Below are positions 1 through 8,257 of a stretch of 12,000 nt of DNA, one piece after another. The stretch comes from Akkermansiaceae bacterium (lineage in GTDB: Bacteria; Verrucomicrobiota; Verrucomicrobiia; Verrucomicrobiales; Akkermansiaceae), in contig JARFPV010000579.1 of assembly GCA_029288115.1 (NCBI GenBank), forward strand, positions 1 through 12,000. The letters run 5' to 3'. Below the pieces are notes generated by a model. It saw only the letters and a list, made by a program, of their open reading frames with translations, was not told where the DNA came from and made no database searches. The number at the start of each line of letters is the position of its first letter. The first letter of the stretch is position 1. Position numbers and translations under genes: made by a program.

Positions 1-369
1 CCAGAGCCATACCAAAGCATCCTGATTATCCGGGAAACTTGAAGCGATCGGATTACCCGCCTCGTCCACCGGGATAATGGTTGAGCCTGTGGTATCCACC
101 CCAATCGCAACGACTTGATCGGGGCTAAACCCGGGCTCTTCTTGAGATGCCTCAGCGAGCGCCTCACGGATGATGATTTCGCACCCGTCCAAATAGTCTT
201 GCGGATTCTGGCGGGCTACGTGGGGGTCAGACGGGTCTGTCAGGATTCCCTGCACACCCGATGGGTAAGGGAACACCACACTACTGAGCTCACGACCTGT
301 TTCCAGGTCAACAATCAGGGAGCGACACGAGTTCGTGCCGTAATCGAGACCAATGGCGTAGTTAGGCAT
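1..369 (-). CDS. araB: Ribulokinase, N-terminal part (cut by window edge)
   Basis: FGGY-family carbohydrate kinase that phosphorylates ribulose (in the family L-ribulose, also other 2-ketopentoses) with ATP in the cytoplasm. Only the first 123 codons lie in the window; the frame runs open to base 1. The ATG at 367-369 starts MPNYAIGLDYGTNSCRSLIV, the FGGY phosphate-binding motif in the form seen in ribulokinases. Residues 87-101 (VVAIGVDTTGSTIIPVD region) and the DNQDALVWLW segment at 114-123 match the AraB pattern of a Gly-Val-Asp-Ser/Thr-Thr-Gly-Ser-Thr loop followed by an Ala-Met/Leu-x-x-Trp segment, which separates it from xylulokinase and glycerol kinase. It is the last visible gene of a five-gene minus-strand operon, five bases after the hydrolase stop codon. 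The C-terminal catalytic half is not visible, so activity cannot be judged. Confidence 0.85.
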   Translation of the reverse strand, partial: MPNYAIGLDYGTNSCRSLIVDLETGRELSSVVFPYPSGVQGILTDPSDPHVARQNPQDYLDGCEIIIREALAEASQEEPGFSPDQVVAIGVDTTGSTIIPVDEAGNPIASSFPDNQDALVWLW

Positions 370-374
370 GACGA

Positions 375-1187
375 TTAGTTTACGTTGATAAAGTCGATCA
401 CCCGCTGGTTGAAGTCGTCAAGGTTCTCCCAGTGGAAGGCATGACCTGACTCCGGATAAAGGTGCAGCGTGCTGTTAGGAAGCTCGGCGTCAATTTCCTC
501 CGCCATCCATCGCGGCGTGAAAACATCTGCCTCACCACCAATCACAAGTGCCGGTGCCGTGATGTTTTTCAACTGATCGAGGGTGCTGTGATTGATGCAT
601 GCCGCGGCCTGCCCGTGAACTCCGTGCAGAGGCTGGGGGTTCGGGTCTTCGGAGGCACCCTGGCGGCCTTCTAACATCGAGGCATAAACCTCGGGGTCGT
701 CCCAACTTCTCTTGTGGAAAATAAGCAGCTGAATCCACTCCATAAATGCGGCAGGTGTGAGGTGTGCCTTACACTGCTTCATGTGCTCGAATGTCGACTT
801 CGCAAACTCATCGCAACGTGCCCATGAGCACATCAGCACGAGACTTTTCACTTTATCCGGGTGTCTGAGTGCAAGTTGCTGACCGATGATACTTCCCATC
901 GAGCAACCAACAACATGAGCTTGCTCGATACCAAGTCCGTCCATCAAGTTGGCGTAATCATCCGCCATCATGGCCGAGGTGTAGTCACCGGGAGGCTTGT
1001 CACTCTGGCCAACTCCACGGTTGTCCGGGGTGATGCACTTGAATTGCTCACTCCATACATCCACGTGGGCTTCCCAGACTGCTCCGGGTGCGGTGATACC
1101 CATGATGAGAATCACAGGAACACCACCGTTCTGCTCGCCATGCACCTCGTAGTGCATGGTAAAATCATTTGTCGTATGTGCAGGCAT
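375..1187 (-). CDS. Alpha/beta-fold hydrolase (enol-lactonase / haloperoxidase-like)
   Basis: A 270-residue single-domain alpha/beta hydrolase, cytoplasmic, with no signal peptide. The nucleophile elbow is GCSMG at 94-98 (Ser96), the acid is probably Asp221 in GGEAD, and the catalytic His is His249 in ESGHAFHWEN. The HG-type oxyanion segment is replaced by IMGITAPG at 28-35. Overall it resembles 3-oxoadipate enol-lactonase (PcaD) and non-haem haloperoxidase-like esterases, but the substrate cannot be read from sequence. The frame is open upstream to 1283, but those extra 32 residues overlap the end of the upstream gene. I chose the ATG at 1185-1187 because it lies one base after that gene's TAA and starts a normal fold. 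Its place between sugar isomerases and ribulokinase suggests a lactone or ester of a sugar or sugar acid as substrate; that is inference. Confidence 0.85.
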   Translation of the reverse strand: MPAHTTNDFTMHYEVHGEQNGGVPVILIMGITAPGAVWEAHVDVWSEQFKCITPDNRGVGQSDKPPGDYTSAMMADDYANLMDGLGIEQAHVVGCSMGSIIGQQLALRHPDKVKSLVLMCSWARCDEFAKSTFEHMKQCKAHLTPAAFMEWIQLLIFHKRSWDDPEVYASMLEGRQGASEDPNPQPLHGVHGQAAACINHSTLDQLKNITAPALVIGGEADVFTPRWMAEEIDAELPNSTLHLYPESGHAFHWENLDDFNQRVIDFINVN

Positions 1188-1188
1188 C

Positions 1189-2001
1189 TTAGAGGGCGGG
1201 GATGAGGGTTTCGCGGATCCATTCTCCATCGTGCAGAGTGACACCATCCGGATCGTCAACAGCGGCAGGGGCTTCATCTTCACAGATCACCCAGCCGTCG
1301 TAGTCCTGTTCGACGAGCCACTTGGTGATACCTAACAGATCCACCTTACCCTGACCCATGAGGGCAAACTCGGGATTACCATCCCAGTCCTTGTAGTGGA
1401 CGTGGTTGATCAGGCTGGCGTATTGCTTCATTTTATCCAGAGGATCCATCTCGCCGTTGATGATGTGCCCGACGTCAGGCGTCCAACCAGTCACGCTGCT
1501 GTCGAGGTTCTCAATGATGTCGGTGTAATCTTCCTCGGTGCGGTTGATTGATGTCTCAGGAGAGTTCGGGTGGAAACTGCATTTGATGCCGGCGTCAGTA
1601 GCGCGCTTGGACACGGCATTGACATTGGCAACGAGGTTCTTGCGTCGCTGCTCGAGATCGTGACGGCCATTCGGCATCTGCACCGTACAAAGCACCGCAC
1701 CAGGGAACTGCTTGAGCAACTCAATCACACTGTCCGCTGCGGCACGCTCCTCATCGGTTTCCTCCGGGTTATTCCAGTCTTGGACAAAGGCAATCGCAGC
1801 GAGGTCCACTCCATGTTTATCGAGGCTTTCCTTGAGCAGAACCGGATCAGCCAGGTCTCCCATCCAGAAATGCATCGGCTCAATGCCGGTCATTCCCGCC
1901 TTTGCGGTGACTTCGATCATGTGGTCCAGTTTGTTGTCCCAGAAGGCACCTGATTCCTTCATGAACCAGGTGTAACATTCGTTTCCAAATTTAATTTTCA
2001 T
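1189..2001 (-). CDS. Sugar isomerase/epimerase, IolE-like TIM barrel
   Basis: A 270-residue protein of the xylose isomerase-like TIM-barrel superfamily (AP-endonuclease 2 family), which includes inosose dehydratase IolE, hydroxypyruvate isomerase and ketose 3-epimerases. Candidate divalent-metal ligands sit where the fold places them: Glu41 in GIEPMHF, His144 in CSFHPNS, Asp176 and His179 in TPDVGHI, His200/His202 in NHVHYKDWD, and Glu241 or Glu243 in ICEDEA. The C-terminal YDGW motif is also in the next upstream gene product, suggesting relationship. The ATG at 1999-2001 has no obvious Shine-Dalgarno sequence; it is seven bases from the preceding stop codon and one base before the next gene. 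The exact substrate is unknown; generic annotation is safest. Confidence 0.85.
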   Translation of the reverse strand: MKIKFGNECYTWFMKESGAFWDNKLDHMIEVTAKAGMTGIEPMHFWMGDLADPVLLKESLDKHGVDLAAIAFVQDWNNPEETDEERAAADSVIELLKQFPGAVLCTVQMPNGRHDLEQRRKNLVANVNAVSKRATDAGIKCSFHPNSPETSINRTEEDYTDIIENLDSSVTGWTPDVGHIINGEMDPLDKMKQYASLINHVHYKDWDGNPEFALMGQGKVDLLGITKWLVEQDYDGWVICEDEAPAAVDDPDGVTLHDGEWIRETLIPAL

Positions 2002-2008
2002 AGTTTTG

Positions 2009-2857
2009 TTAGATTTTGTGTTTTTCGATCATTGCTTTGGTGAAGGCGTAGCCGTCGCGGCAGATATCCATGCGCGGGTTGAACTCACGCCAGACGTTGA
2101 TGGCATTGGCGAAATCAAGATCATCACGTGAGAATGCCTCGATGGTGTACCACCCGTCGTAACCAGTCTTGGCGATGGAGCCAAACACCTCGTCCCATGG
2201 AATATGTCCAGCACCGGGTGTGCCGCGGTCGTTTTCACTGATATGCACATGCGTCATCACCGGCCCAATGGTATCGATGGCTCCGGCAAATGATTTCTCT
2301 TCGATGTTCGCGTGGTGCGGGTCAAACATACCGCGCAAGTTCGGATGGTCTGCCAGGTCGACGAGCTTTTTCAGCTGTGCCATGGTATTGACGAGATAGC
2401 ACTCGAATCGGTTGAGCGCCTCAGGCGTCAGGGTGATTCCTGCCTGTGCAGCGTGCTCTGCAGCAGCGTGGAGAACCTCCGCACTGCGTTTGTATTCATC
2501 CTCTTGCGGCTCGTCGCGCGAGAAGGTGGCGAATGCCGAGTGGAAAGGACCACAAATGTTCTTTCCGCCTGCAGCGTGCATGTTGTCGATCGCCTCCTTG
2601 ATCTTGTCTAACCCAGCCTGCCTGACTGCGGCATCTGTTGAGATGGGGTCCTGGTCAGGCCCAAGCCCAAGGCATCCGTTCACCTCTAAATCGATGGATT
2701 GTAGAAACGATCCGACCTTCTCGTAGTTGGCGCGGTCTGGCTCGGCGAGGAAGATCTCAATGCCGTCGTATCCGATTTCCTTGAGTGCCTCAATGTCTGC
2801 GAAGTGCTCCTCGGTGACATTCGTCGACCAGAGGTGCATGTTCATTCCAATTTTCAT
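2009..2857 (-). CDS. D-psicose/D-tagatose 3-epimerase-like protein
   Basis: A 282-residue TIM-barrel protein that matches the ketose 3-epimerase group closely. The four expected metal ligands can be seen: Glu146 in TPEALNRFE, Asp179 in FDPHHANIEE, His205 in HVHISENDRGTPG, and Glu240 in YTIEAF. The NRFE segment, the ANIEE segment and the SENDRGTPGAGH loop are characteristic of D-psicose (allulose) / D-tagatose 3-epimerases, which invert C3 of free ketohexoses and often ketopentoses using Mn2+ or Co2+. Length is typical. It is the second gene of the operon, 15 bases after the stop of the large TIM-barrel gene. With ribulokinase downstream, a ketopentose such as L-xylulose or L-ribulose is a possible substrate; that part is inference. 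The ATG at 2855-2857 is the natural start. Confidence 0.87.
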   Translation of the reverse strand: MKIGMNMHLWSTNVTEEHFADIEALKEIGYDGIEIFLAEPDRANYEKVGSFLQSIDLEVNGCLGLGPDQDPISTDAAVRQAGLDKIKEAIDNMHAAGGKNICGPFHSAFATFSRDEPQEDEYKRSAEVLHAAAEHAAQAGITLTPEALNRFECYLVNTMAQLKKLVDLADHPNLRGMFDPHHANIEEKSFAGAIDTIGPVMTHVHISENDRGTPGAGHIPWDEVFGSIAKTGYDGWYTIEAFSRDDLDFANAINVWREFNPRMDICRDGYAFTKAMIEKHKI

Positions 2858-2872
2858 AATGTTTAACGGTGA

Positions 2873-3898
<1,026 letters not shown>

Positions 3899-3907
3899 GT
3901 GGCAGAG

Positions 3908-3936
3908 CCTAGATAGCTCATTCTGGAAATTCTAGG
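3908..3936 (-). promoter_or_regulatory. Possible operator/promoter of the carbohydrate operon
   Basis: In the 75-base gap before the first isomerase gene, the five-base arms CCTAG (3908-3912) and CTAGG (3932-3936) form an inverted repeat with a 19-base centre. CTAG is generally scarce in bacterial genomes. The right arm overlaps a TAGAAT sequence (3929-3934, minus strand) that could be a -10 box. A -35-like ATGTCA lies 19 bases upstream, which is too long a spacer to be convincing. Both the operator and the promoter calls are weak. Confidence 0.2.
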
Positions 3937-3973
3937 ATATATTCTCAGATTTTTGACATCCGGGTTTGGAAAA

Positions 3974-4579
3974 TCATTCCGTGCGCTGCGCAATCATATA
4001 GACGTGCGGCTCTGTCGGTCCCTGATCGAATTCCACATGCCTCACCACACAACCAAACTGATGCAACAGACGAAAGTATTCCGGAATTCCCAACGTGCTG
4101 TATTCAAAGTCCTCACCCTGGAATGTCCCCGAGATTTTGCTCGGCTCATGGCTGCCACCACAAGTAAACATAACAACCCCACCTGGAGCCAAAGCATTAC
4201 ACATGTTTTTTAATGCAGCTTCGTGCAAGTCGAGTGGAAGGTGAAACGTGCTGTCCCATGCACAAACCAGATCATACTCGGTCTCGGTCTTCCACTGAGA
4301 TATATCCGCGACCGCAAACTCACTCTCAGGGTGTAGCTCACGGGCATGACGGATCATTTCCTCCGAAATGTCGATCCCGTCTACCTGAAAACCATGTTCC
4401 TGCAGCTCGTTGATAAAACGACCACTGCTGCCGCAGCCCACATCAAGAGCACGTTTCCTGTTGGTGACCCAGGTAACCGCACGCCTGAGCTGTTCAACAC
4501 CATAACCAGATGCCTCATGTTGCTGACGCCACCATTCAGCAATGCGGTTGTACTTTTCTCCAGTTACCTCAGGTTTCAT
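3974..4579 (-). CDS. Class I SAM-dependent methyltransferase
   Basis: A 201-residue soluble Rossmann-fold methyltransferase. Motif I is ALDVGCGSSGRF at 44-55, the acidic residue after strand 2 is Asp70 in VDGIDIS, and the Asp93 region (VADISQW) fits the adenine-contact motif. CAWDSTFHLP at 107-116 and the NALAPGGVVMFT post-motif follow. The substrate is not evident. A longer frame extends to 4702 with a hydrophobic N-terminus, but that lies inside the upstream acyltransferase gene in another frame; the ATG at 4577-4579, one base after the acyltransferase TAA, is much more likely. This tight coupling suggests co-translation and a shared pathway, so methylation of an acylated amino-lipid head group is a reasonable inference. 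Other small-molecule methylation cannot be excluded. Confidence 0.85.
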   Translation of the reverse strand: MKPEVTGEKYNRIAEWWRQQHEASGYGVEQLRRAVTWVTNRKRALDVGCGSSGRFINELQEHGFQVDGIDISEEMIRHARELHPESEFAVADISQWKTETEYDLVCAWDSTFHLPLDLHEAALKNMCNALAPGGVVMFTCGGSHEPSKISGTFQGEDFEYSTLGIPEYFRLLHQFGCVVRHVEFDQGPTEPHVYMIAQRTE

Positions 4580-4580
4580 T

Positions 4581-5564
4581 TTACTTACGCATCGCAGCAC
4601 ACCCCTCTTCTCCAAAATATCGCAGCAACATTTTTCTGGGTGCCTTCTGCATGTCAACAAGCACAAGGCAATCCAGAGAATTGTTAAACAAAGGATCCAC
4701 ATTAAACTCTAACAATGTGGCGTTAAACTTAAGATACTGGCGAAGTAATACCGGCACACCTTTTCCGTCTGGTTCTGTTTCAGAAATCGCTGCCGAAACC
4801 TGATCAATGTGTTCTAACCGGTCACTAATATGCACATCAGGCAGGTCTGGGTAGGCGTTTTGCGGATGCACGAAGCGAGCAAGAGAGTCTTCTCGGTGGC
4901 TCGTTCTCATAAACCTAACCATCAGGTCTTGCGAAATCCTCGTATAGTCATCACTGATACTGATACACCCAAACAGTTTATGATAACGGGGATACCGCAC
5001 TAAAAAAGCACCCACTCCACGCCACAACAAGGCAAGGGGGAAAAAGGATTTCTGATAATCAGAAGCCACAAATGCACGGCCTAGCTCCAGCCCTGGATTC
5101 AAATAGTCTAAAAACGGCTGCTCAAAATCAAAGAAGGAAGCAGTCACCAACCCGCTCGGACCGAACTCCGCTATGATCGTATCTGTCCGCCCCATACGAT
5201 AACCGCCGGCAATTTTTCCACGTTTCGGATCCCAAAGAAAGAGGTGCAGGTAATGATCATCAAAATCATCCAGATCCAGCGGCCTGCCGGTGCCTTCACC
5301 AACTTCACGAAAACATGTTTCACGCAATCGTCCGATTTCATGCATCACCGCCGGCATCGATTCCGGCCCGGAAAGATACACCTCCAAACCCCCCTGACTA
5401 GCAAGCGCACCACCACCCAAACCACCACCATTATGCGCCAAACGCTCAACCTCTGCACGCACCTGGGCCGGGTCTGCCGGGTCAGCGATGGGTTGCCATT
5501 GATCCATGGGGTTTGTGACTTGGGTGTTTCTCTCTTCGTCCAGCTGGTTTGTTCTTGTTGTCAT
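4581..5564 (-). CDS. GNAT-type N-acyltransferase, OlsB/GlsB-like
   Basis: About 327 residues, of the 'hemolysin-like' acetyltransferase group that includes OlsB (makes lyso-ornithine lipid) and GlsB (makes N-acyl glycine). Such enzymes transfer a 3-hydroxyacyl group from ACP to an amino acid amine. Diagnostic segments are FREVGEGTGR (about 85-94) followed by an acidic DLDDFDDHYLHL stretch, ELGRAFV (about 160-166), the YPRYHKLFGCISIS segment, and LLRQYLKFNATL followed by VDPLFNNSLDCL near the C-terminus. The protein has no fused PlsC domain; a separate PlsC-like gene lies at 7310-8167 in the same direction. Start is uncertain: GTG at 5570, ATG at 5564 (used here) or ATG at 5507, since the first ~35 residues are low-complexity and polar. 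It is followed after one base by the methyltransferase. Confidence 0.83.
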   Translation of the reverse strand: MTTRTNQLDEERNTQVTNPMDQWQPIADPADPAQVRAEVERLAHNGGGLGGGALASQGGLEVYLSGPESMPAVMHEIGRLRETCFREVGEGTGRPLDLDDFDDHYLHLFLWDPKRGKIAGGYRMGRTDTIIAEFGPSGLVTASFFDFEQPFLDYLNPGLELGRAFVASDYQKSFFPLALLWRGVGAFLVRYPRYHKLFGCISISDDYTRISQDLMVRFMRTSHREDSLARFVHPQNAYPDLPDVHISDRLEHIDQVSAAISETEPDGKGVPVLLRQYLKFNATLLEFNVDPLFNNSLDCLVLVDMQKAPRKMLLRYFGEEGCAAMRK

Positions 5565-5613
5565 GTCCACAGGGTTTGCACCATGAAGACATTCTCAAAA
5601 CGATAGGGTCTGT

Positions 5614-6165
5614 TCATGCGGTGTTTGCTGCCACGGCTGCGCGGTGCTTAAGTGTCGATGGCGCTACTCCGAACGTGCTACATATTTCAGTGTCGTTACC
5701 GACACATAGACTCCGAATCATCGCAAAATGGTGCACCGTGTGACTGACTAAAAACTGTAGCTCGCGACCAACACTTGAAACCTGCCACTGCACACACGCA
5801 TCGACTGCCTTGCCCTGATCCTCACCGCTGTCCATCTTGACACGTAATTCACGGGTTGTGGTGTCTTGGCTATCACTCCCTTTGAGGGTAACAAAAAAAT
5901 TCCGGAGCTCATCAACTCTCTCTTTCGCTGCGAGCGTTTCTGTTTCAACCGCATGGTCTCGCTTACGCGCGTCATAATCGACCTCGCCCGCCTCGAGGCC
6001 GCCTACAAATGCCTCATAATGCTCAAGACAGTGCCGCAGGTGCGCACCCACACTGGAATTGTAAAAACCCGGTTCACATCTCGCGTAACAACTGTCTTCT
6101 AGCCGGTCTACAAGTTCCGCAGCCTGTTCCAGAAAATGTAAATTGGCATCGATGAGTTTTTCCAT
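5614..6165 (-). CDS. DinB/YfiT-fold family protein
   Basis: A 183-residue predicted four-helix-bundle protein resembling the DinB superfamily, whose members often bind a metal through three histidines and act as thiol-dependent S-transferases or hydrolases; most are uncharacterised. The first helix pair carries VGAHLRHCLEHYEAF (His42, His45, His49), and the later helix carries LQFLVSHTVHHFAMI (His142, His145, His146), the usual positions of the metal site. A FGVAPSTLKH segment near 165-174 is also typical. No signal peptide or membrane segment is seen. The ATG at 6163-6165 is the first start in the frame, 28 bases after the PIN-TRAM stop; the acyltransferase follows after about 50 bases. A role in the neighbouring lipid pathway is not shown by sequence. 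Confidence 0.7.
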   Translation of the reverse strand: MEKLIDANLHFLEQAAELVDRLEDSCYARCEPGFYNSSVGAHLRHCLEHYEAFVGGLEAGEVDYDARKRDHAVETETLAAKERVDELRNFFVTLKGSDSQDTTTRELRVKMDSGEDQGKAVDACVQWQVSSVGRELQFLVSHTVHHFAMIRSLCVGNDTEICSTFGVAPSTLKHRAAVAANTA

Positions 6166-6193
6166 GTCTCAGTGGGAGTTTCGATAGCCACAG

Positions 6194-7258
6194 TTATTCC
6201 TCTCGCTCAAATAATTCAGAAAACACCATCGTGCCAGCCTCCGTTTCAAGTGTACTGATCACAGTGACGTCCTGGGTGGTATTAATCTTATTAGCGGCAT
6301 TATTCACCACAATCATAGAACCGTCCGGCAAGTAACCCACAGCTTGGTGCTCGTCCTTACCAGCACGAACAAGAGGTAGCCTAATGCGTTCACCCACGGC
6401 AATTTTGGGTTTGAGTGCCTGATTCAAGTCGTTGATGTTGAGCACCGTGATCGCCTGAAGGCGGGCTGCTTTTGTTAGGTTGTCATCTGTTGTTAGCAAT
6501 CGCGCCGATAACAACCGGCTGACATGCATCAGTCGCGCGTCGTGCGTGTCGCTGCCACGATCCGATTCGGAGTCGTGAATGGTAATCCGGAACTTGTCGT
6601 TTTTCTGCAGCCTCTCCAGCGTTTCCAGTCCCCGTTGTCCTCGGGCGCGTCGTGACGCCGATGGTGAGTTTGCCATAATGTGGAGTTCCTCTAACACAAA
6701 CCGGGGAATAATGAGGTTACCCTCAAGAAACCCAGCATTCAGAACACCGAATAATCGGCTGTCTGTGATCACATGCGCATCCATGAGTAGTGGCGGACCC
6801 GGGGTCGATTCCTTGTGAAAACGAACATACGGAATCAATAGAGAAAAATCATCACCACCACTTCGTAGCGCCAACACGGCACCAAGGAACCCAAGGCTTG
6901 AGTACAATGTGACATGGATCGCCAATACAAGGGCTTCCAGTTGCTCCACTTTACCTGAAAGGGTGGCCTCAATCAGGCTGATCACTCCTCGGCTTAGCAG
7001 CCACGCACAGAACACCCCGATCAACAGGCCCACTGTTGCGTTTGAAAATCCGCGCAAAGTAAACTGCTTCATCAGCGTTTCCACCAAAATGAAAAAGGCT
7101 GCCACGACAAGCCCCACAACAATACCAACCCAGATCTTGTCCGGCCCACCAATGTGGTTCGCTATAGCAGCACCCGCCAATTCGCAAATCAGTAGATAAA
7201 CCAATCTGGCTGTATTGACGGAGCGTATGGCTGGTTTCCTGCGCATCTCCGTTACCAT
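6194..7258 (-). CDS. PIN-TRAM membrane protein (YacL-like)
   Basis: About 354 residues in the order expected for this family: four membrane helices (roughly 18-37, 42-62, 76-96, 110-131), a cytoplasmic PIN nuclease-fold domain (about 155-282) and a C-terminal TRAM RNA-binding domain (about 290-354). PIN acidic residues are visible: Asp160 in LLMDAHVITDSR, Glu191 in IPRFVLEELH, Asp240 in DTHDARL, and Asp258 in LLTTDDNLT. The RRARGQRGLETLERLQK stretch and TRAM core HQAVGYLPDGSMIVVNNA are also typical. The usual Asp-Thr-Ser of the first motif is Asp-Ala-His here, but the acidic set is intact. Starts available are TTG 7282, ATG 7258 (chosen, with an AGGG about ten bases upstream) and ATG 7246. 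RNA cleavage is presumed from the fold; the cellular role of such membrane-tethered proteins is poorly known. Confidence 0.88.
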   Translation of the reverse strand: MVTEMRRKPAIRSVNTARLVYLLICELAGAAIANHIGGPDKIWVGIVVGLVVAAFFILVETLMKQFTLRGFSNATVGLLIGVFCAWLLSRGVISLIEATLSGKVEQLEALVLAIHVTLYSSLGFLGAVLALRSGGDDFSLLIPYVRFHKESTPGPPLLMDAHVITDSRLFGVLNAGFLEGNLIIPRFVLEELHIMANSPSASRRARGQRGLETLERLQKNDKFRITIHDSESDRGSDTHDARLMHVSRLLSARLLTTDDNLTKAARLQAITVLNINDLNQALKPKIAVGERIRLPLVRAGKDEHQAVGYLPDGSMIVVNNAANKINTTQDVTVISTLETEAGTMVFSELFEREE

Positions 7259-7309
7259 GCACAATTTATCCCTGCCCCGCAAGACAAACGTCCAAACCTA
7301 ACTATTCAG

Positions 7310-8167
7310 TCACAGAGTTATATCCGGATACCCAAGCGATTCTACAACATCACGCATCACCCTGGTTGCTTCTTCGGCGGACCCCAATGATGTCAATGAC
7401 TCATGATTTATCATCCGACTCGCCCGAAATGTTACAGACTTTCCCTTCATCGCCAAAAATGCACGAATAATCAGCGCAGATCTCATCATCGGGTGAACAG
7501 TTCCTAACAATTCGAACCATAACGGATTTTCTCCGAAATAACGCACCGGCAGTACAGGCGAGCCTGTCTTCATCGCTAAACGGACAATATGTGGTGACCA
7601 CTCAGGATCAGCGATACGAGCCAGATCGTTTCTCCATCGCGATACCGCACCTGCAGGAAAAACAACGAGTACACCACCTCCACGCAAGTGATCGAGCGAC
7701 GCTTTCATCGCCGTGCGATTCATTCCCGCCGCACCATCTTCGCCCATGATGTGTAACGGAATACTCCATTTATCCATACCCGGGAGACCCGAAACCATCG
7801 AGTTCGCTAGCACCTTGGTATCCGGCCGGACTCCGGCACATGCACCCGTGAGAGATATGGCATCTGCACCGCCAAAGGCGTGATTCGCTACCACCACCGC
7901 AGATCCAGTTTGAGGAATCCTCTGTGGAAAATCACCCATATCCATCTGCATCTTCCGATCATTAATAATCCCCAGAAACAAATTTTCACCACCGGATTCT
8001 TCGTTATCCCGCGCTTTGGAAAATACCTGGTAGATCGAATAGATACCTAACAACCTGTGCAAACACTCCCGTAAACGAGCTCTCCAGCCGCCACTGGCAA
8101 GCCAAGGCACCAGCTTGGCAAGATCCATGCTCGCTGGTAGTTGTTCCCTGTCTGCTGCCTCACTCAC
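7310..8167 (-). CDS. PlsC-like lysolipid O-acyltransferase (OlsA/GlsA-like)
   Basis: Up to 285 residues with the PlsC glycerolipid acyltransferase motifs in the variant seen in 'hemolysin-type' and amino-lipid acyltransferases: NHAFGGAD at 95-102 (His96 and Asp102, an H-x5-D spacing rather than the classical H-x4-D), the GMNRT element at 148-152, VFPAGAVSRW at 169-178, and SPVLPVRYFGEN at 203-214. Such enzymes add a second acyl chain to a lyso-lipid at the membrane. It is first in a same-direction run ending in an OlsB/GlsB-like N-acyltransferase, so it may complete an ornithine- or glycine-type lipid; classical phosphatidic acid synthesis is the alternative. The start is uncertain: GTG at 8167, or ATG at 8128, which fits the candidate promoter just upstream better and would remove 13 residues. 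Confidence 0.82.
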   Translation of the reverse strand: MSEAADREQLPASMDLAKLVPWLASGGWRARLRECLHRLLGIYSIYQVFSKARDNEESGGENLFLGIINDRKMQMDMGDFPQRIPQTGSAVVVANHAFGGADAISLTGACAGVRPDTKVLANSMVSGLPGMDKWSIPLHIMGEDGAAGMNRTAMKASLDHLRGGGVLVVFPAGAVSRWRNDLARIADPEWSPHIVRLAMKTGSPVLPVRYFGENPLWFELLGTVHPMMRSALIIRAFLAMKGKSVTFRASRMINHESLTSLGSAEEATRVMRDVVESLGYPDITL

Positions 8168-8173
8168 AAGAAT

Positions 8174-8202
8174 ACGATACGTTTAACTCACCCGACTGTG
8201 AA
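8174..8202 (-). promoter_or_regulatory. Candidate sigma70-type promoter for the acyltransferase run
   Basis: On the minus strand TTCACA (8197-8202) and TATCGT (8174-8179) are separated by 17 bases. Transcription would begin near 8167, making the GTG start nearly leaderless or favouring the ATG at 8128. It lies in the 90-base divergent gap with the thioesterase gene. Judged by eye only. Confidence 0.3.
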
Positions 8203-8208
8203 GCGCGT

Positions 8209-8237
8209 TTGCCGAGAATGCTTGATCTCTTTACATA
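8209..8237 (+). promoter_or_regulatory. Candidate sigma70-type promoter for the thioesterase
   Basis: TTGCCG (8209-8214) and TACATA (8232-8237) are 17 bases apart, placing a start of transcription near 8244 and leaving a leader of about 14 bases before the ATG at 8258. Both boxes deviate from consensus, so this is a suggestion. Confidence 0.3.
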
Positions 8238-8257
8238 CCGCCTGTTGGATAACCGCC

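Noticed and set aside
1188..1283. 32-residue N-terminal extension of the alpha/beta hydrolase
   Set aside because: It overlaps the 3' end of the isomerase gene and has no family features; ATG at 1187 fits the operon layout.
4580..4702. Membrane-anchored N-terminus of the methyltransferase (hydrophobic start MWILCLTILW)
   Set aside because: It lies inside the acyltransferase gene in another frame; the internal ATG at 4579 directly after that gene's stop gives a normal methyltransferase.
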